This document shows positions 1 through 5,906 of a DNA stretch of 5,906 nucleotides, piece after piece. This DNA comes from an uncultured Brachyspira sp. (lineage in GTDB: Bacteria; Spirochaetota; Brachyspiria; Brachyspirales; Brachyspiraceae). The stretch is from the NCBI GenBank assembly GCA_934725655.1, contig CAKVCJ010000130.1, positions 1 through 5,906 of the forward strand, written 5' to 3'. The position numbers and the translations under genes are program-made. Below the pieces are notes generated by a model, which saw nothing but the letters and a program-made list of their open reading frames with translations, searched no databases and was not told where the DNA came from. Each line of letters begins with the position of its first letter. Position 1 is the stretch's first letter.

Positions 1-470
1 TTATATGGACTTGGATTACATTTTTACTAGTTCTTGCTGTACTTGGAGCTTCTACTTGGAAGATTATTCTTAAAGGTTTAAATGCACGTGCAGATAAGAT
101 ACAAGAGGATTTGGAAGAGGCAGAAAAGACTAGAGAAAATGCGAAGAAATCTTTGGCGGCATATAGAGAACAGATTGATAATGCTAAAGCTGAGGCTAGT
201 TCTATAATAGAAAATGCTAGGATTGAGGCTAATAGGGTTAGAGATAAAATTATTGGCAATGCTCGTGAAGAGGCTGAATCTCATAGAAATAAAATACTCT
301 CTGAAATTGATAGGGCTAAAGATGAAGCTATGGGAAATGTGAGAAAACAGGCGGTTGATATCGCTGTGGTTATGGCCGAAACTATATTAAAAAGAAATAT
401 AGATAAAAATGATAATCAAGCTTTAATAAATGAGTTTGTAAATAATTTTGAAAAAGACAATAATAAATAG
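1..470 (+). CDS. atpF: F-type ATP synthase subunit b (peripheral stalk), 5' end cut by window
   Basis: Subunit b anchors the peripheral stalk in the membrane and holds the F1 head still against the rotor. The open frame is continuous from base 3 to the TAG at 468-470, giving 155 visible residues. Families usually run about 156-170, so only some 5-15 N-terminal residues are missing to the left. Visible residues 1-24 are a hydrophobic membrane segment (WTWITFLLVLAVLGASTW). They are followed by the family-typical junction (LNARADKIQEDLEEAEKTR, about residues 26-44) and then a long charged, alanine-rich helix, as expected for the b-subunit coiled coil. A TTG at 111 could be taken for a start, but it would remove the membrane anchor and lies inside the conserved junction. 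The gene is followed after 31 nt by the first delta gene, the usual atpF-atpH order. Whether a second b-type gene lies upstream cannot be seen. Confidence 0.95.
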   Translation, partial: IWTWITFLLVLAVLGASTWKIILKGLNARADKIQEDLEEAEKTRENAKKSLAAYREQIDNAKAEASSIIENARIEANRVRDKIIGNAREEAESHRNKILSEIDRAKDEAMGNVRKQAVDIAVVMAETILKRNIDKNDNQALINEFVNNFEKDNNK

Positions 471-501
471 ATATATCTCTATAAAATAGGGCTTTATTAA
501 A

Positions 502-1035
502 ATGAATAATGATGAAAAATTATTAACACCAGCTGCTTTAGCTATATTTAACATAGCTAAAGAGGCCGCTTTAATAAATGAAATATATAAAGAACTTAAA
601 GAATGCTCTAAATTATTTGAAGATGAGGAAATAAAAAAATATTTTGATGATAAAAAAATAGATAAAAGAGAAAAGCTAAAACTTGTAGAAAAAAAGTTAA
701 AACCTATATTTTCTAAAGAGATTTTTTCTTTTATTAATTTACTTATAGAAAATGAGCTTATAGATGAATTAGCAAATATAGCGGATATTTATGCTAAAAT
801 GCTTGATGAATATAATAATACTATTAGAGTTAAAATCATAGGTGCTTACAGCATAAATGAAGATACTATAAAAAAAATAATAGATACTATAAAAACATTT
901 TCTGATAAAAAAATAGATTATACTATAGAGACAGATGACACTTTGATAGGCGGTATAATAGTTAATATTGGCGATACGGTTTATGATTATAGTATAAAGA
1001 ATCAAATAAATATGATGAAAAATAGATTTGTTTAA
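502..1035 (+). CDS. atpH: ATP synthase delta subunit, first copy (OSCP family)
   Basis: Delta links the top of F1 (alpha N-termini) to the b stalk. At 177 aa the protein has the usual family length. The C-terminal half is clearly delta: FINLLIENELIDEL (residues 77-90) matches the central 'LL.EN.R...L' region. IGGIIVNIGDTVYDYS (149-164) matches the family signature, including the Gly-Asp pair (157-158) before the 'D.S' element. The N-terminal domain is less typical: where most deltas have 'YAKALF..A', this copy reads AALAIFNIAK (11-20). The ATG at 502 has a short AGGG 10 nt upstream (488-491), a modest ribosome site. It is followed 26 nt later by a second, different delta gene. The assignment to the delta family is firm; whether this copy or the next is the main stalk subunit cannot be told from sequence. 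Confidence 0.9.
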   Translation: MNNDEKLLTPAALAIFNIAKEAALINEIYKELKECSKLFEDEEIKKYFDDKKIDKREKLKLVEKKLKPIFSKEIFSFINLLIENELIDELANIADIYAKMLDEYNNTIRVKIIGAYSINEDTIKKIIDTIKTFSDKKIDYTIETDDTLIGGIIVNIGDTVYDYSIKNQINMMKNRFV

Positions 1036-1051
1036 TTAATTATTAGTTTAT

Positions 1052-1059
1052 AGAGGAAG
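1052..1059 (+). promoter_or_regulatory. Ribosome binding site of second delta gene
   Basis: AGAGGAAG is a good match to the anti-Shine-Dalgarno complement. Its AGAGG core ends 5 nt before the ATG at 1062. It supports the long 208-residue form of the second delta and so supports translation of the extra N-terminal 35 residues. Confidence 0.75.
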
Positions 1060-1061
1060 AT

Positions 1062-1688
1062 ATGGATCCTATAACTGCCGAAATTTTTACAAATTTAAAA
1101 ACTGAAATATTCAATGAGGTTCAGAAAGAAAAAACCGCTAGATTTAAACGTATAGTAAAAAATGAGGCAAGTGCTAAAAACTATGCTAAGGCTATGTTTG
1201 ATGCAGCTAATGAATTAAAAAAAATAGATATTATTAAAAAAGATTTTGATGTTATTTATTCATCTTTATTTGAGGATAAGGATACTTTTTCTTTTTTCAC
1301 TTCAAATTTTATAGATGGAAATGTAAGAGTTGATGTTATTAGAAGAGCGTATGAAAATAAAATATCTCATGAGGCTCTTAATTTGTTATCTATATTAGTA
1401 GAGAAGGATTTATTTAATATTTTGCCTGCTATAATAGTAGAATATGAGAACTTATGTAATGAGTTTTATGATATAGTCTCTGTAAGAATTACAATAGCTA
1501 AAGAATTGGAAGGCATTGAAGAATTGAAAAGAGAGATTATAAAGATGGTTAATAAGAATGTTCATTTTTATATTGATATTAATGAATCTATTATAGGCGG
1601 TATAATAGTAGAGATAGAAGATATTATATATGATTATAGTATGAAGAGGCTTTTAAATAGTGTAAAAGATTCTCTTCTTGCGGAATAA
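1062..1688 (+). CDS. atpH: ATP synthase delta subunit, second copy with N-terminal extension
   Basis: This is a second member of the delta/OSCP family, 208 aa against the usual 175-185. The delta domain begins near residue 36. NYAKAMFDAANELKKID (40-56) is a textbook delta N-terminus, where the neighbouring copy is degenerate. LLSILVEKDLFNILP (108-122) and IGGIIVEIEDIIYDYS (178-193) mark the central and C-terminal parts. The usual Gly of the C-terminal 'GD' pair is Glu186 here. Residues 1-35 are an extra charged, probably helical segment rich in Lys and Glu that I do not recognise. The start at 1062 is supported by a strong AGAGGAAG 3 nt upstream of the T preceding the ATG; the next Met (residue 45) would cut into the delta domain. 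atpA follows after 32 nt. Together with the first copy it forms a tandem paralogous pair, which is unusual for an F-type operon. Confidence 0.92.
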   Translation: MDPITAEIFTNLKTEIFNEVQKEKTARFKRIVKNEASAKNYAKAMFDAANELKKIDIIKKDFDVIYSSLFEDKDTFSFFTSNFIDGNVRVDVIRRAYENKISHEALNLLSILVEKDLFNILPAIIVEYENLCNEFYDIVSVRITIAKELEGIEELKREIIKMVNKNVHFYIDINESIIGGIIVEIEDIIYDYSMKRLLNSVKDSLLAE

Positions 1689-1720
1689 TTTTTACATAAT
1701 AATTTTTAAGGAAATGTTTT

Positions 1721-3220
1721 ATGAATATAAAAGCTAATGAAATTGCTGCTTTACTTAAAGAGGAGATAAAAAATTACAAAGCAGATTTTGCTCCTAATGA
1801 AGTGGGTGTAGTAGTAGAGGTTGGTGATGGTATAGCAAGGATAGTTGGACTTCCGCATATTATGTCCAATGAGATGATTAAATTTGAATGCGGTGCTATA
1901 GGAATAGCTTTTAACTTGGAAGAAGAGACTATTGGGGCTATTGTTTTAGGTGATTATGTAGGCATAAAAGAAGGAAGTAAGGTTAGCAGATTAAAAAGAA
2001 TATTAGAAGTTCCTGTTGGAGAAGAGCTTTTAGGAAGAGTAGTTAATCCTTTGGGAGTGCCTTTAGACGGAAAGGGCGATATTAATACAAGCAAAAGAAG
2101 AGTAATAGAATACCCTGCTCCGGGCATAGCAGATAGGCAGGCTGTAAAACAACCGCTTCAAACTGGTATAAAGGCAATAGATTCTATGACTCCTATAGGA
2201 AGAGGACAAAGACAGCTTATTATTGGAGACAGGAGTACTGGTAAAACTTCCATTGCTCTTGATACAATTATTAATCAGAAAGACACTGGCGTTATATGCG
2301 TATATGTAGCTATAGGTCAAAAGGCCTCTACGGTTGCGGGGGTTGTTGAAACTTTAAGACAGCATGGTGCTTTAGATTATACTATAGTGGTGGCTGCTAC
2401 TGCTTCAGATTCGGCTCCGCTTTTATATATAGCTCCTTATGCAGGATGTGCGATGGCTGAATATTTTATGTATGAAGAGAAAAAAGACACTCTCATAATA
2501 TACGATGACTTATCTAAACAGGCTAATGCCTACAGACAAATATCACTTCTTCTTAGAAGACCTCCTGGAAGAGAAGCTTTTCCTGGCGATGTATTTTATT
2601 TGCATTCAAGATTATTAGAAAGAGCTTCAAAACTTAGCGATGAATTAGGAGGAGGCTCTCTAACTGCCTTGCCTATCATCGAGACTCAAGATAATGAAGT
2701 ATCTGCCTACATTCCTACAAACGTAATATCAATCACAGACGGACAGATATATTTGCTTCCAAGTTTATTTATGAGCGGTGTTCGTCCGGCTATTGATGTT
2801 GGTATATCGGTTTCTCGTGTTGGCGGTAATGCTCAAACTAAGGCTATGAAAAAAGTTGCTGGTACTTTGAGGCTTGATTTGGCATCATACAGGTCTCTTG
2901 AAGCTTTCTCGCAGCTTGGTATAGGGCTTGATAAGGCTACTTTGGCTCAATTAGACAGGGGTGCTAAAATGGTTGAGCTTCTAAAACAAAAACAGTATAG
3001 TCCAATACCTATGGAGGAACAAGTTGTTATATTATTTGCTGCTACAAAGGGATTTTTGGATAATATTGAATTAGAAAGAGTGCCTGAATTTGAATGGAGA
3101 CTGCTTCAGTATATGAAAGCGGATAAACAATATATACTCGATAATATAAAAGAAAAAAAAGATATTGAAAATGTTGATGAACTTAGCAGCATTATCGAAG
3201 AGTTTAAGGCTAAATTCTAA
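1721..3220 (+). CDS. atpA: F-type ATP synthase subunit alpha
   Basis: Alpha forms the hexameric F1 head with beta, binds nucleotide at the non-catalytic sites and supplies the arginine finger to the catalytic ones. The 499 residues match the family length (about 500-513). In order: the N-terminal beta-barrel domain (about 1-95, with [16 protein letters not shown] at 29-44); the P-loop GDRSTGKT (169-176); Walker B LIIYDD (258-263); [20 protein letters not shown] (300-319); the alpha/beta family signature [10 protein letters not shown] (356-365), followed by the arginine-finger candidate Arg366 in SRVGG; and the helical C-terminal domain. The P-loop has Ser172 where most alphas have Gln (GDRQTGKT). 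The ATG at 1721 has a strong AAGGAAA at 1708-1714. The downstream glycosyltransferase starts 2 nt after the TAA, so translational coupling is likely. This gene is visibly richer in GC than its neighbours, as expected for a highly expressed conserved gene. Confidence 0.98.
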   Translation: MNIKANEIAALLKEEIKNYKADFAPNEVGVVVEVGDGIARIVGLPHIMSNEMIKFECGAIGIAFNLEEETIGAIVLGDYVGIKEGSKVSRLKRILEVPVGEELLGRVVNPLGVPLDGKGDINTSKRRVIEYPAPGIADRQAVKQPLQTGIKAIDSMTPIGRGQRQLIIGDRSTGKTSIALDTIINQKDTGVICVYVAIGQKASTVAGVVETLRQHGALDYTIVVAATASDSAPLLYIAPYAGCAMAEYFMYEEKKDTLIIYDDLSKQANAYRQISLLLRRPPGREAFPGDVFYLHSRLLERASKLSDELGGGSLTALPIIETQDNEVSAYIPTNVISITDGQIYLLPSLFMSGVRPAIDVGISVSRVGGNAQTKAMKKVAGTLRLDLASYRSLEAFSQLGIGLDKATLAQLDRGAKMVELLKQKQYSPIPMEEQVVILFAATKGFLDNIELERVPEFEWRLLQYMKADKQYILDNIKEKKDIENVDELSSIIEEFKAKF

Positions 3221-3222
3221 TA

Positions 3223-4059
3223 ATGAATAAAAACTGTATTTTAATCTTAGCACATAAGAATCAAAATCAATTAATGAGATTGATGAATCATCTTAAAACT
3301 GATTTTGATTTGTATGTGCATATAGATAAAAGATCTAAATTAAATATTAAAAGTTTTGATAATGTAAATATTTATAAAAAAATTAAAACTTTTCATGGCG
3401 ATGTTAGTTTAGTTATAGCTGCTTTATTTTTAATAAAAGAAGCTTACAAAAATAATTATAATAGATATATTTTTATAAGCGGACAGGATATTCCGTTAAA
3501 AACTAATAAGGAAATAATTGATTTTTTTGACTTAAATAAAGATAAAGAGTTTACATCTTTTATAAATATAAGATATGATAAAGGTTTTTATAATGAAATG
3601 GATTTCAGATTAAATGCCTATAACTTCGGCAAACTATATAGAAAACTATTAGGCAAAAAATTAAGAGAATTAATATCTAAATTTCCTCCTATAAAAAGAA
3701 CTACTCCCGAAAACATTTATTACGGCTCTCAGTGGTGGAATTTAACTAATGATGCTATTAAATATATATTAGATTATACAGAAAAAAATCCTCAATTTCT
3801 TAAAAGGTTTAATTATACTTGGGGAAGCGATGAATTTTATTTTCAATCAATACTTCTTAATAGCGAGTTTAAGGATAATTGCGTAAATGATTGTTTGAGA
3901 TATCTTGTATGGGACGGCGGAGCTCCGTTTAATTTAAAGATGAAAGATTATGATAATATAAAAAATAATATTAATAATAATTTATTTGCCCGTAAATTTG
4001 ATGAAAATATTGATAATGATATAATATATAAGCTATATAAAGATTTAGAGGTGAAATAA
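3223..4059 (+). CDS. Family-14 glycosyltransferase (core-2/I-branching type)
   Basis: Known members of this family (GT14, Pfam 'Branch') transfer a sugar, classically N-acetylglucosamine in beta-1,6 linkage; bacterial members are usually placed in surface polysaccharide or lipooligosaccharide assembly. The 278 residues show the bacterial pattern from end to end: ILILAHKN (6-13), the nucleotide-sugar side DFDLYVHIDKRS (27-38), YIFISGQDIPLKTN (82-95), the acceptor-side GSQWWNLT (168-175), GSDEFYFQSIL (201-211), YLVWDGGAP (227-235) and FARKFD (255-260). Glu204 in 'SDE' aligns with the catalytic Glu of mammalian core-2 transferase ('SPDE'). No signal peptide or membrane segment is seen, so it is probably cytoplasmic or peripheral. 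The start lies 2 nt after the atpA stop, with only a distant AAGG (3206-3209), which suggests reinitiation after atpA. The gene is more AT-rich than atpA (hand count 11 GC of 60 at 3301-3360 against 24 of 60 at 2341-2400). Donor and acceptor cannot be told. Confidence 0.92.
   Translation: MNKNCILILAHKNQNQLMRLMNHLKTDFDLYVHIDKRSKLNIKSFDNVNIYKKIKTFHGDVSLVIAALFLIKEAYKNNYNRYIFISGQDIPLKTNKEIIDFFDLNKDKEFTSFINIRYDKGFYNEMDFRLNAYNFGKLYRKLLGKKLRELISKFPPIKRTTPENIYYGSQWWNLTNDAIKYILDYTEKNPQFLKRFNYTWGSDEFYFQSILLNSEFKDNCVNDCLRYLVWDGGAPFNLKMKDYDNIKNNINNNLFARKFDENIDNDIIYKLYKDLEVK
4047..4054 (+). promoter_or_regulatory. Ribosome binding site of atpG inside the glycosyltransferase 3' end
   Basis: AGAGGTGA, 6 nt before the atpG ATG, is the strongest Shine-Dalgarno match in the window apart from that of atpA. 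It lies within the last codons of the glycosyltransferase gene, whose TAA ends at 4059. The atpG ribosome site and the glycosyltransferase C-terminus therefore share the same bases. Confidence 0.8.
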
Positions 4060-4060
4060 T

Positions 4061-4942
4061 ATGGCAGAGAAACTTAATGTATTAAAAGCAAGAATTAAAG
4101 CTGTAACAAGCACACATAAAATCACTAAAACTATGGACATGATAGCTCGTTCAAAAACAGCTAAAATACTTACAATAGAGCAAGGAATGAGACCTTATAC
4201 ACAGAAATTAAATAGAATAGTAGAAGAGCTTTCTCATTCAGATATGGATCATTTACATCCGCTGCTCTCTCCTAAAAAGACAATAAAAAATATTATATTA
4301 TTTGTAATAACATCAAGCAGAGGTTTATGCGGTTCTTATAATACAAAAATATTAGACGAGGCAATGGAGAGAATTAGACACCATTACAGACATGGAAGAA
4401 CTGTTGAACTTCATGTGTTGGGAAAAAAAGGCGAAGTATACTTTGAAAAACAAAATATAAAAATATCCCGTAAATATCCGCGTATAGATGAAGAGTCTAC
4501 TTTTGATGATTGTGCTACTGTTGTACAGCGTTTCATGCATGATTATGTTGTAGATAATGCTTCGAGGGTGGAAGTTATATATACAAGATATTATACAAGG
4601 GTTGTACATATACCTAAAATTAAAAGTTTAATACCTATGATTCCAGATGAAGAAGATATTGAAGGAAGAAAAATAAAAAAACAGCTTGATTATTTAATAG
4701 AGCCTAATATTGATGATGTATTAAAAGAGGTTGTTCCTTTAGCTATAAAAACTTACTTCTATTTTATGATTACAAGTTCTTTTTTGTCAGAGAATGCTGA
4801 GAGAGCTATTGCTATGAGAAATGCTACAGATAATGCCGAAAGACTCTTAGAAGACTTAAAAAATAAAGCTAACAGAGCTAGACAGGAACATATTACTAAT
4901 GAACTTCTTGATATTATAGGTGGTTCTGAGGCTATTAATTAA
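4061..4942 (+). CDS. atpG: F-type ATP synthase subunit gamma
   Basis: Gamma is the central shaft that couples rotation of the membrane ring to the catalytic changes in the F1 head. The 293 residues are close to the usual 285-290. Both long helices that make the coiled-coil shaft are present: the N-terminal one (RIKAVTSTHKITKTMDMIAR, 11-30) and the C-terminal one, carrying the family signature (RAIAMRNATDNAERLLEDL, 248-266, then NRARQEHITNELLDIIGG, 271-288). The central Rossmann-like domain contains SSRGLCGSYN (85-94). The ATG at 4061 has an excellent ribosome site. The gene lies 1 nt after the glycosyltransferase stop, away from its normal position directly behind atpA. It is not followed by atpD and atpC as in most operons; its last 8 nt overlap the convergent HisC-like gene. 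Confidence 0.97.
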   Translation: MAEKLNVLKARIKAVTSTHKITKTMDMIARSKTAKILTIEQGMRPYTQKLNRIVEELSHSDMDHLHPLLSPKKTIKNIILFVITSSRGLCGSYNTKILDEAMERIRHHYRHGRTVELHVLGKKGEVYFEKQNIKISRKYPRIDEESTFDDCATVVQRFMHDYVVDNASRVEVIYTRYYTRVVHIPKIKSLIPMIPDEEDIEGRKIKKQLDYLIEPNIDDVLKEVVPLAIKTYFYFMITSSFLSENAERAIAMRNATDNAERLLEDLKNKANRARQEHITNELLDIIGGSEAIN

Positions 4943-5906
4943 CTATATTATATAAAGTTTTTAATAATATATTATTTGTTTTGCTGTCTGATATAGTAAC
5001 TCTTAAAAAATCTTTTAAGATATTACTTTCTTCATAGCTTTTTACAAAGATATTATTTTTTTTAAGTTCATCATATATATATTTAGAACTTTTATTTGGG
5101 TGTTTTATAAGAAGAAAATTAGCTTTAGAAGGCAGCACCAAAAAACCTTCTCTGCTTAATAAACTCTCCATTTTATCTCTTTCTAATATAATAGAACTTA
5201 TATTTTTGATAGAAGTTTCTTTATCATTAATTGAAGATATGGCTATTTTCTCTGATAATTTATTTATGCCGTACTTTTGTCTTATATGAGAAAACTTTTC
5301 TATATTAATTTTATTTGATATTAAGAAGTTTATATTAAGTGCAGAAAGTGAGTGTGAATGAGCTATTGAAGAGATTATTATTAAGTTATCATATTTATCT
5401 ATTAAGCTTAAAGCACTATTCCAAGCAAAACTTATATAAGATTCATCTATTATATAAATATTATTATTATTTATATAATTTTCTATGTTTTCTATAAAAA
5501 GACCTGTTTCTGCATTTGGGTTGCTTGTTATTATTATGCTATTTTTTATTTTATCAAAAGCATCTAAATCTATATTATAGTCCTCTTTCATTTTAATGGC
5601 ATCAAAACTAATTTTTGAGTATTCTAAAATCTTTTTATATAAATCTCTATAAGGCTCTTGTAAAAATATTTTTTTATTTTCAAAAGAATTTAATACACAA
5701 TAAAAAGCCTCATACATTCCATTAACAGATATAATATTATCTTTATCAATATTAAGATTATTAGCCATAACCAAATCTAATTCTTTAGCACTATAATCAG
5801 GAAAAAGCCTAAAAGATTCTATATCAAAACTTTCAAGCTCTTTTATAATATTCTTTGAAGGACTATAAGGGTTTTCATTTCTATCTAAATAAATTTCTTT
5901 TCTTTC
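4935..5906 (-). CDS. HisC-like aminotransferase-fold protein lacking the PLP lysine, 5' end cut by window
   Basis: The - strand frame is open from the right edge to the TAA at 4937-4935, giving 323 visible residues. HisC proteins run about 350-365, so a short N-terminal piece lies outside. A TTG at 5774 could be called as a start, but the 44 residues before it hold the classic HisC N-terminus: YLDRNENPYSPS (6-17) and FPDYSAKEL (35-43). Also visible are EPYRDLY (84-90), NPNAETG (129-135), DESY (154-157), PSKANFLLI (259-267) and FLRVTI (300-305). The active-site segment NLIIISSIAHSHSLSALNIN (174-193) aligns without gaps to the HisC pattern 'NLIVLRTFSKAFGLAGLRIG'. The Schiff-base Lys is His183, the preceding Ser is Ala182 and the phosphate-binding Arg is Asn191; the 'G(S/A)DE' element reads GMYE (63-66). 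The known reaction of the family, amino transfer to histidinol phosphate, is therefore doubtful. It may be a pseudoenzyme or a repurposed one. A CobD-like relative is a less likely alternative. Confidence 0.85.
   Translation of the reverse strand, partial: ERKEIYLDRNENPYSPSKNIIKELESFDIESFRLFPDYSAKELDLVMANNLNIDKDNIISVNGMYEAFYCVLNSFENKKIFLQEPYRDLYKKILEYSKISFDAIKMKEDYNIDLDAFDKIKNSIIITSNPNAETGLFIENIENYINNNNIYIIDESYISFAWNSALSLIDKYDNLIIISSIAHSHSLSALNINFLISNKINIEKFSHIRQKYGINKLSEKIAISSINDKETSIKNISSIILERDKMESLLSREGFLVLPSKANFLLIKHPNKSSKYIYDELKKNNIFVKSYEESNILKDFLRVTISDSKTNNILLKTLYNIVN
4941..4962 (+). terminator. Weak candidate terminator of the atp operon
   Basis: Just after the atpG stop, AACT (4941-4944) can pair with AGTT (4956-4959). 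An inner 3-bp A/T stem lies around a 3-nt loop, with one A-A mismatch, and a run of five T overlaps and follows it (4958-4962). A perfect 14-nt palindrome, AATAATATATTATT, lies just beyond (4963-4976). The stem has only one G-C pair, so it would be a poor intrinsic terminator, and such structures arise by chance in DNA this AT-rich. It lies within the coding end of the convergent gene. Confidence 0.22.

Larger units (their letters stand above)
1..4942 (+). other. Probable single ATP synthase transcription unit (atpF-atpH-atpH-GT interrupted F1 part)
   Basis: Six co-directional genes are separated by 31, 26, 32, 2 and 1 nt, with no hairpin followed by a T-run between any of them. This is consistent with one polycistronic message whose promoter and first genes (probably atpB and atpE) lie to the left. 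The order b-delta-delta-alpha-glycosyltransferase-gamma departs from the standard b-delta-alpha-gamma-beta-epsilon. Confidence 0.75.

Noticed and set aside
78..284. - strand open frame opposite atpF; similar ones at 769-1005, 2063-2320, 3071-3253 and 4352-4609
   Set aside because: All lie antisense to well-supported genes and have low-complexity Ile/Tyr/Ser/Phe-rich products with no recognisable motif; they are shadows of AT-rich coding sequence.
111..470. TTG at 111 as the start of a 119-residue soluble protein
   Set aside because: The frame is open to base 3 and the upstream codons encode the b-subunit membrane segment and conserved junction, so this is an internal Leu codon.
448..477. Possible internal promoter TTGAAA/TATATC at the atpF-atpH junction
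   Set aside because: The -10 match is poor, and such boxes occur everywhere in DNA this AT-rich; there is no independent support.
469..478. 10-nt palindrome AGATATATCT over the atpF stop as an operator or terminator
   Set aside because: It is short, almost all A/T, not followed by a T-run, and not repeated elsewhere in the operon.
870..877. A8 homopolymers (870-877, 1217-1224, 3153-3160) as phase-variation tracts
   Set aside because: They are no longer than expected at this base composition, and all the frames concerned are conserved housekeeping genes.
861..895. 14-nt direct repeat AGATACTATAAAAA (861-874 and 882-895) inside the first delta gene
   Set aside because: It encodes two similar helix turns (DTIKK, DTIKT) with 21-nt periodicity; chance repeats of this kind are expected in AT-rich coding DNA and it does not disturb the delta alignment.
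4935..5774. TTG at 5774 (- strand) as the start of the HisC-like gene
   Set aside because: The 44 upstream codons to the window edge encode the NENP and FPDYSAKEL elements of the HisC N-terminus, so the gene continues to the right.

Overview
This window is strongly AT-rich bacterial DNA carrying most of an F-type ATP synthase operon on the + strand, followed by a convergent gene on the - strand. The low GC, the F-type synthase and the Lys/Asn/Ile-rich protein style fit a low-GC anaerobe. My best guess is the spirochaete Brachyspira, but no rRNA or other marker confirms this, so it is an inference from style and general knowledge of which spirochaetes carry F-type synthases.

Layout. Positions 1-470 hold atpF (stator subunit b), cut by the left edge. 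Next come two different, full-length delta-subunit (OSCP-type) genes in tandem, at 502-1035 and 1062-1688. atpA (alpha) lies at 1721-3220. A family-14 glycosyltransferase gene (3223-4059) sits between atpA and atpG, 2 nt after the atpA stop and 1 nt before the atpG start. atpG (gamma) is at 4061-4942. The usual atpD (beta) and atpC (epsilon) do not follow. Instead a - strand gene (4935-5906, running off the right edge) overlaps the end of atpG by 8 nt. It encodes a protein with the fold and sequence frame of histidinol-phosphate aminotransferase (HisC), but the PLP-binding lysine is replaced by histidine and several phosphate-cup residues are changed.

How it works together. Subunits b and delta form the peripheral stalk, alpha (with the missing beta) forms the catalytic head, and gamma is the rotor shaft. 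The genes are spaced 1 to 32 nt apart in one direction, so one polycistronic message is likely. The glycosyltransferase should be co-expressed with the synthase, although its expected role (surface glycan or lipooligosaccharide assembly) is unrelated to ATP synthesis.

The points most worth a second look are the tandem delta paralogues with opposite patterns of motif loss, the glycosyltransferase built into the F1 operon, and the lysine-less HisC-like protein. No RNA genes, mobile elements, CRISPR arrays or long non-coding stretches are visible; the longest intergenic gap is 32 nt.
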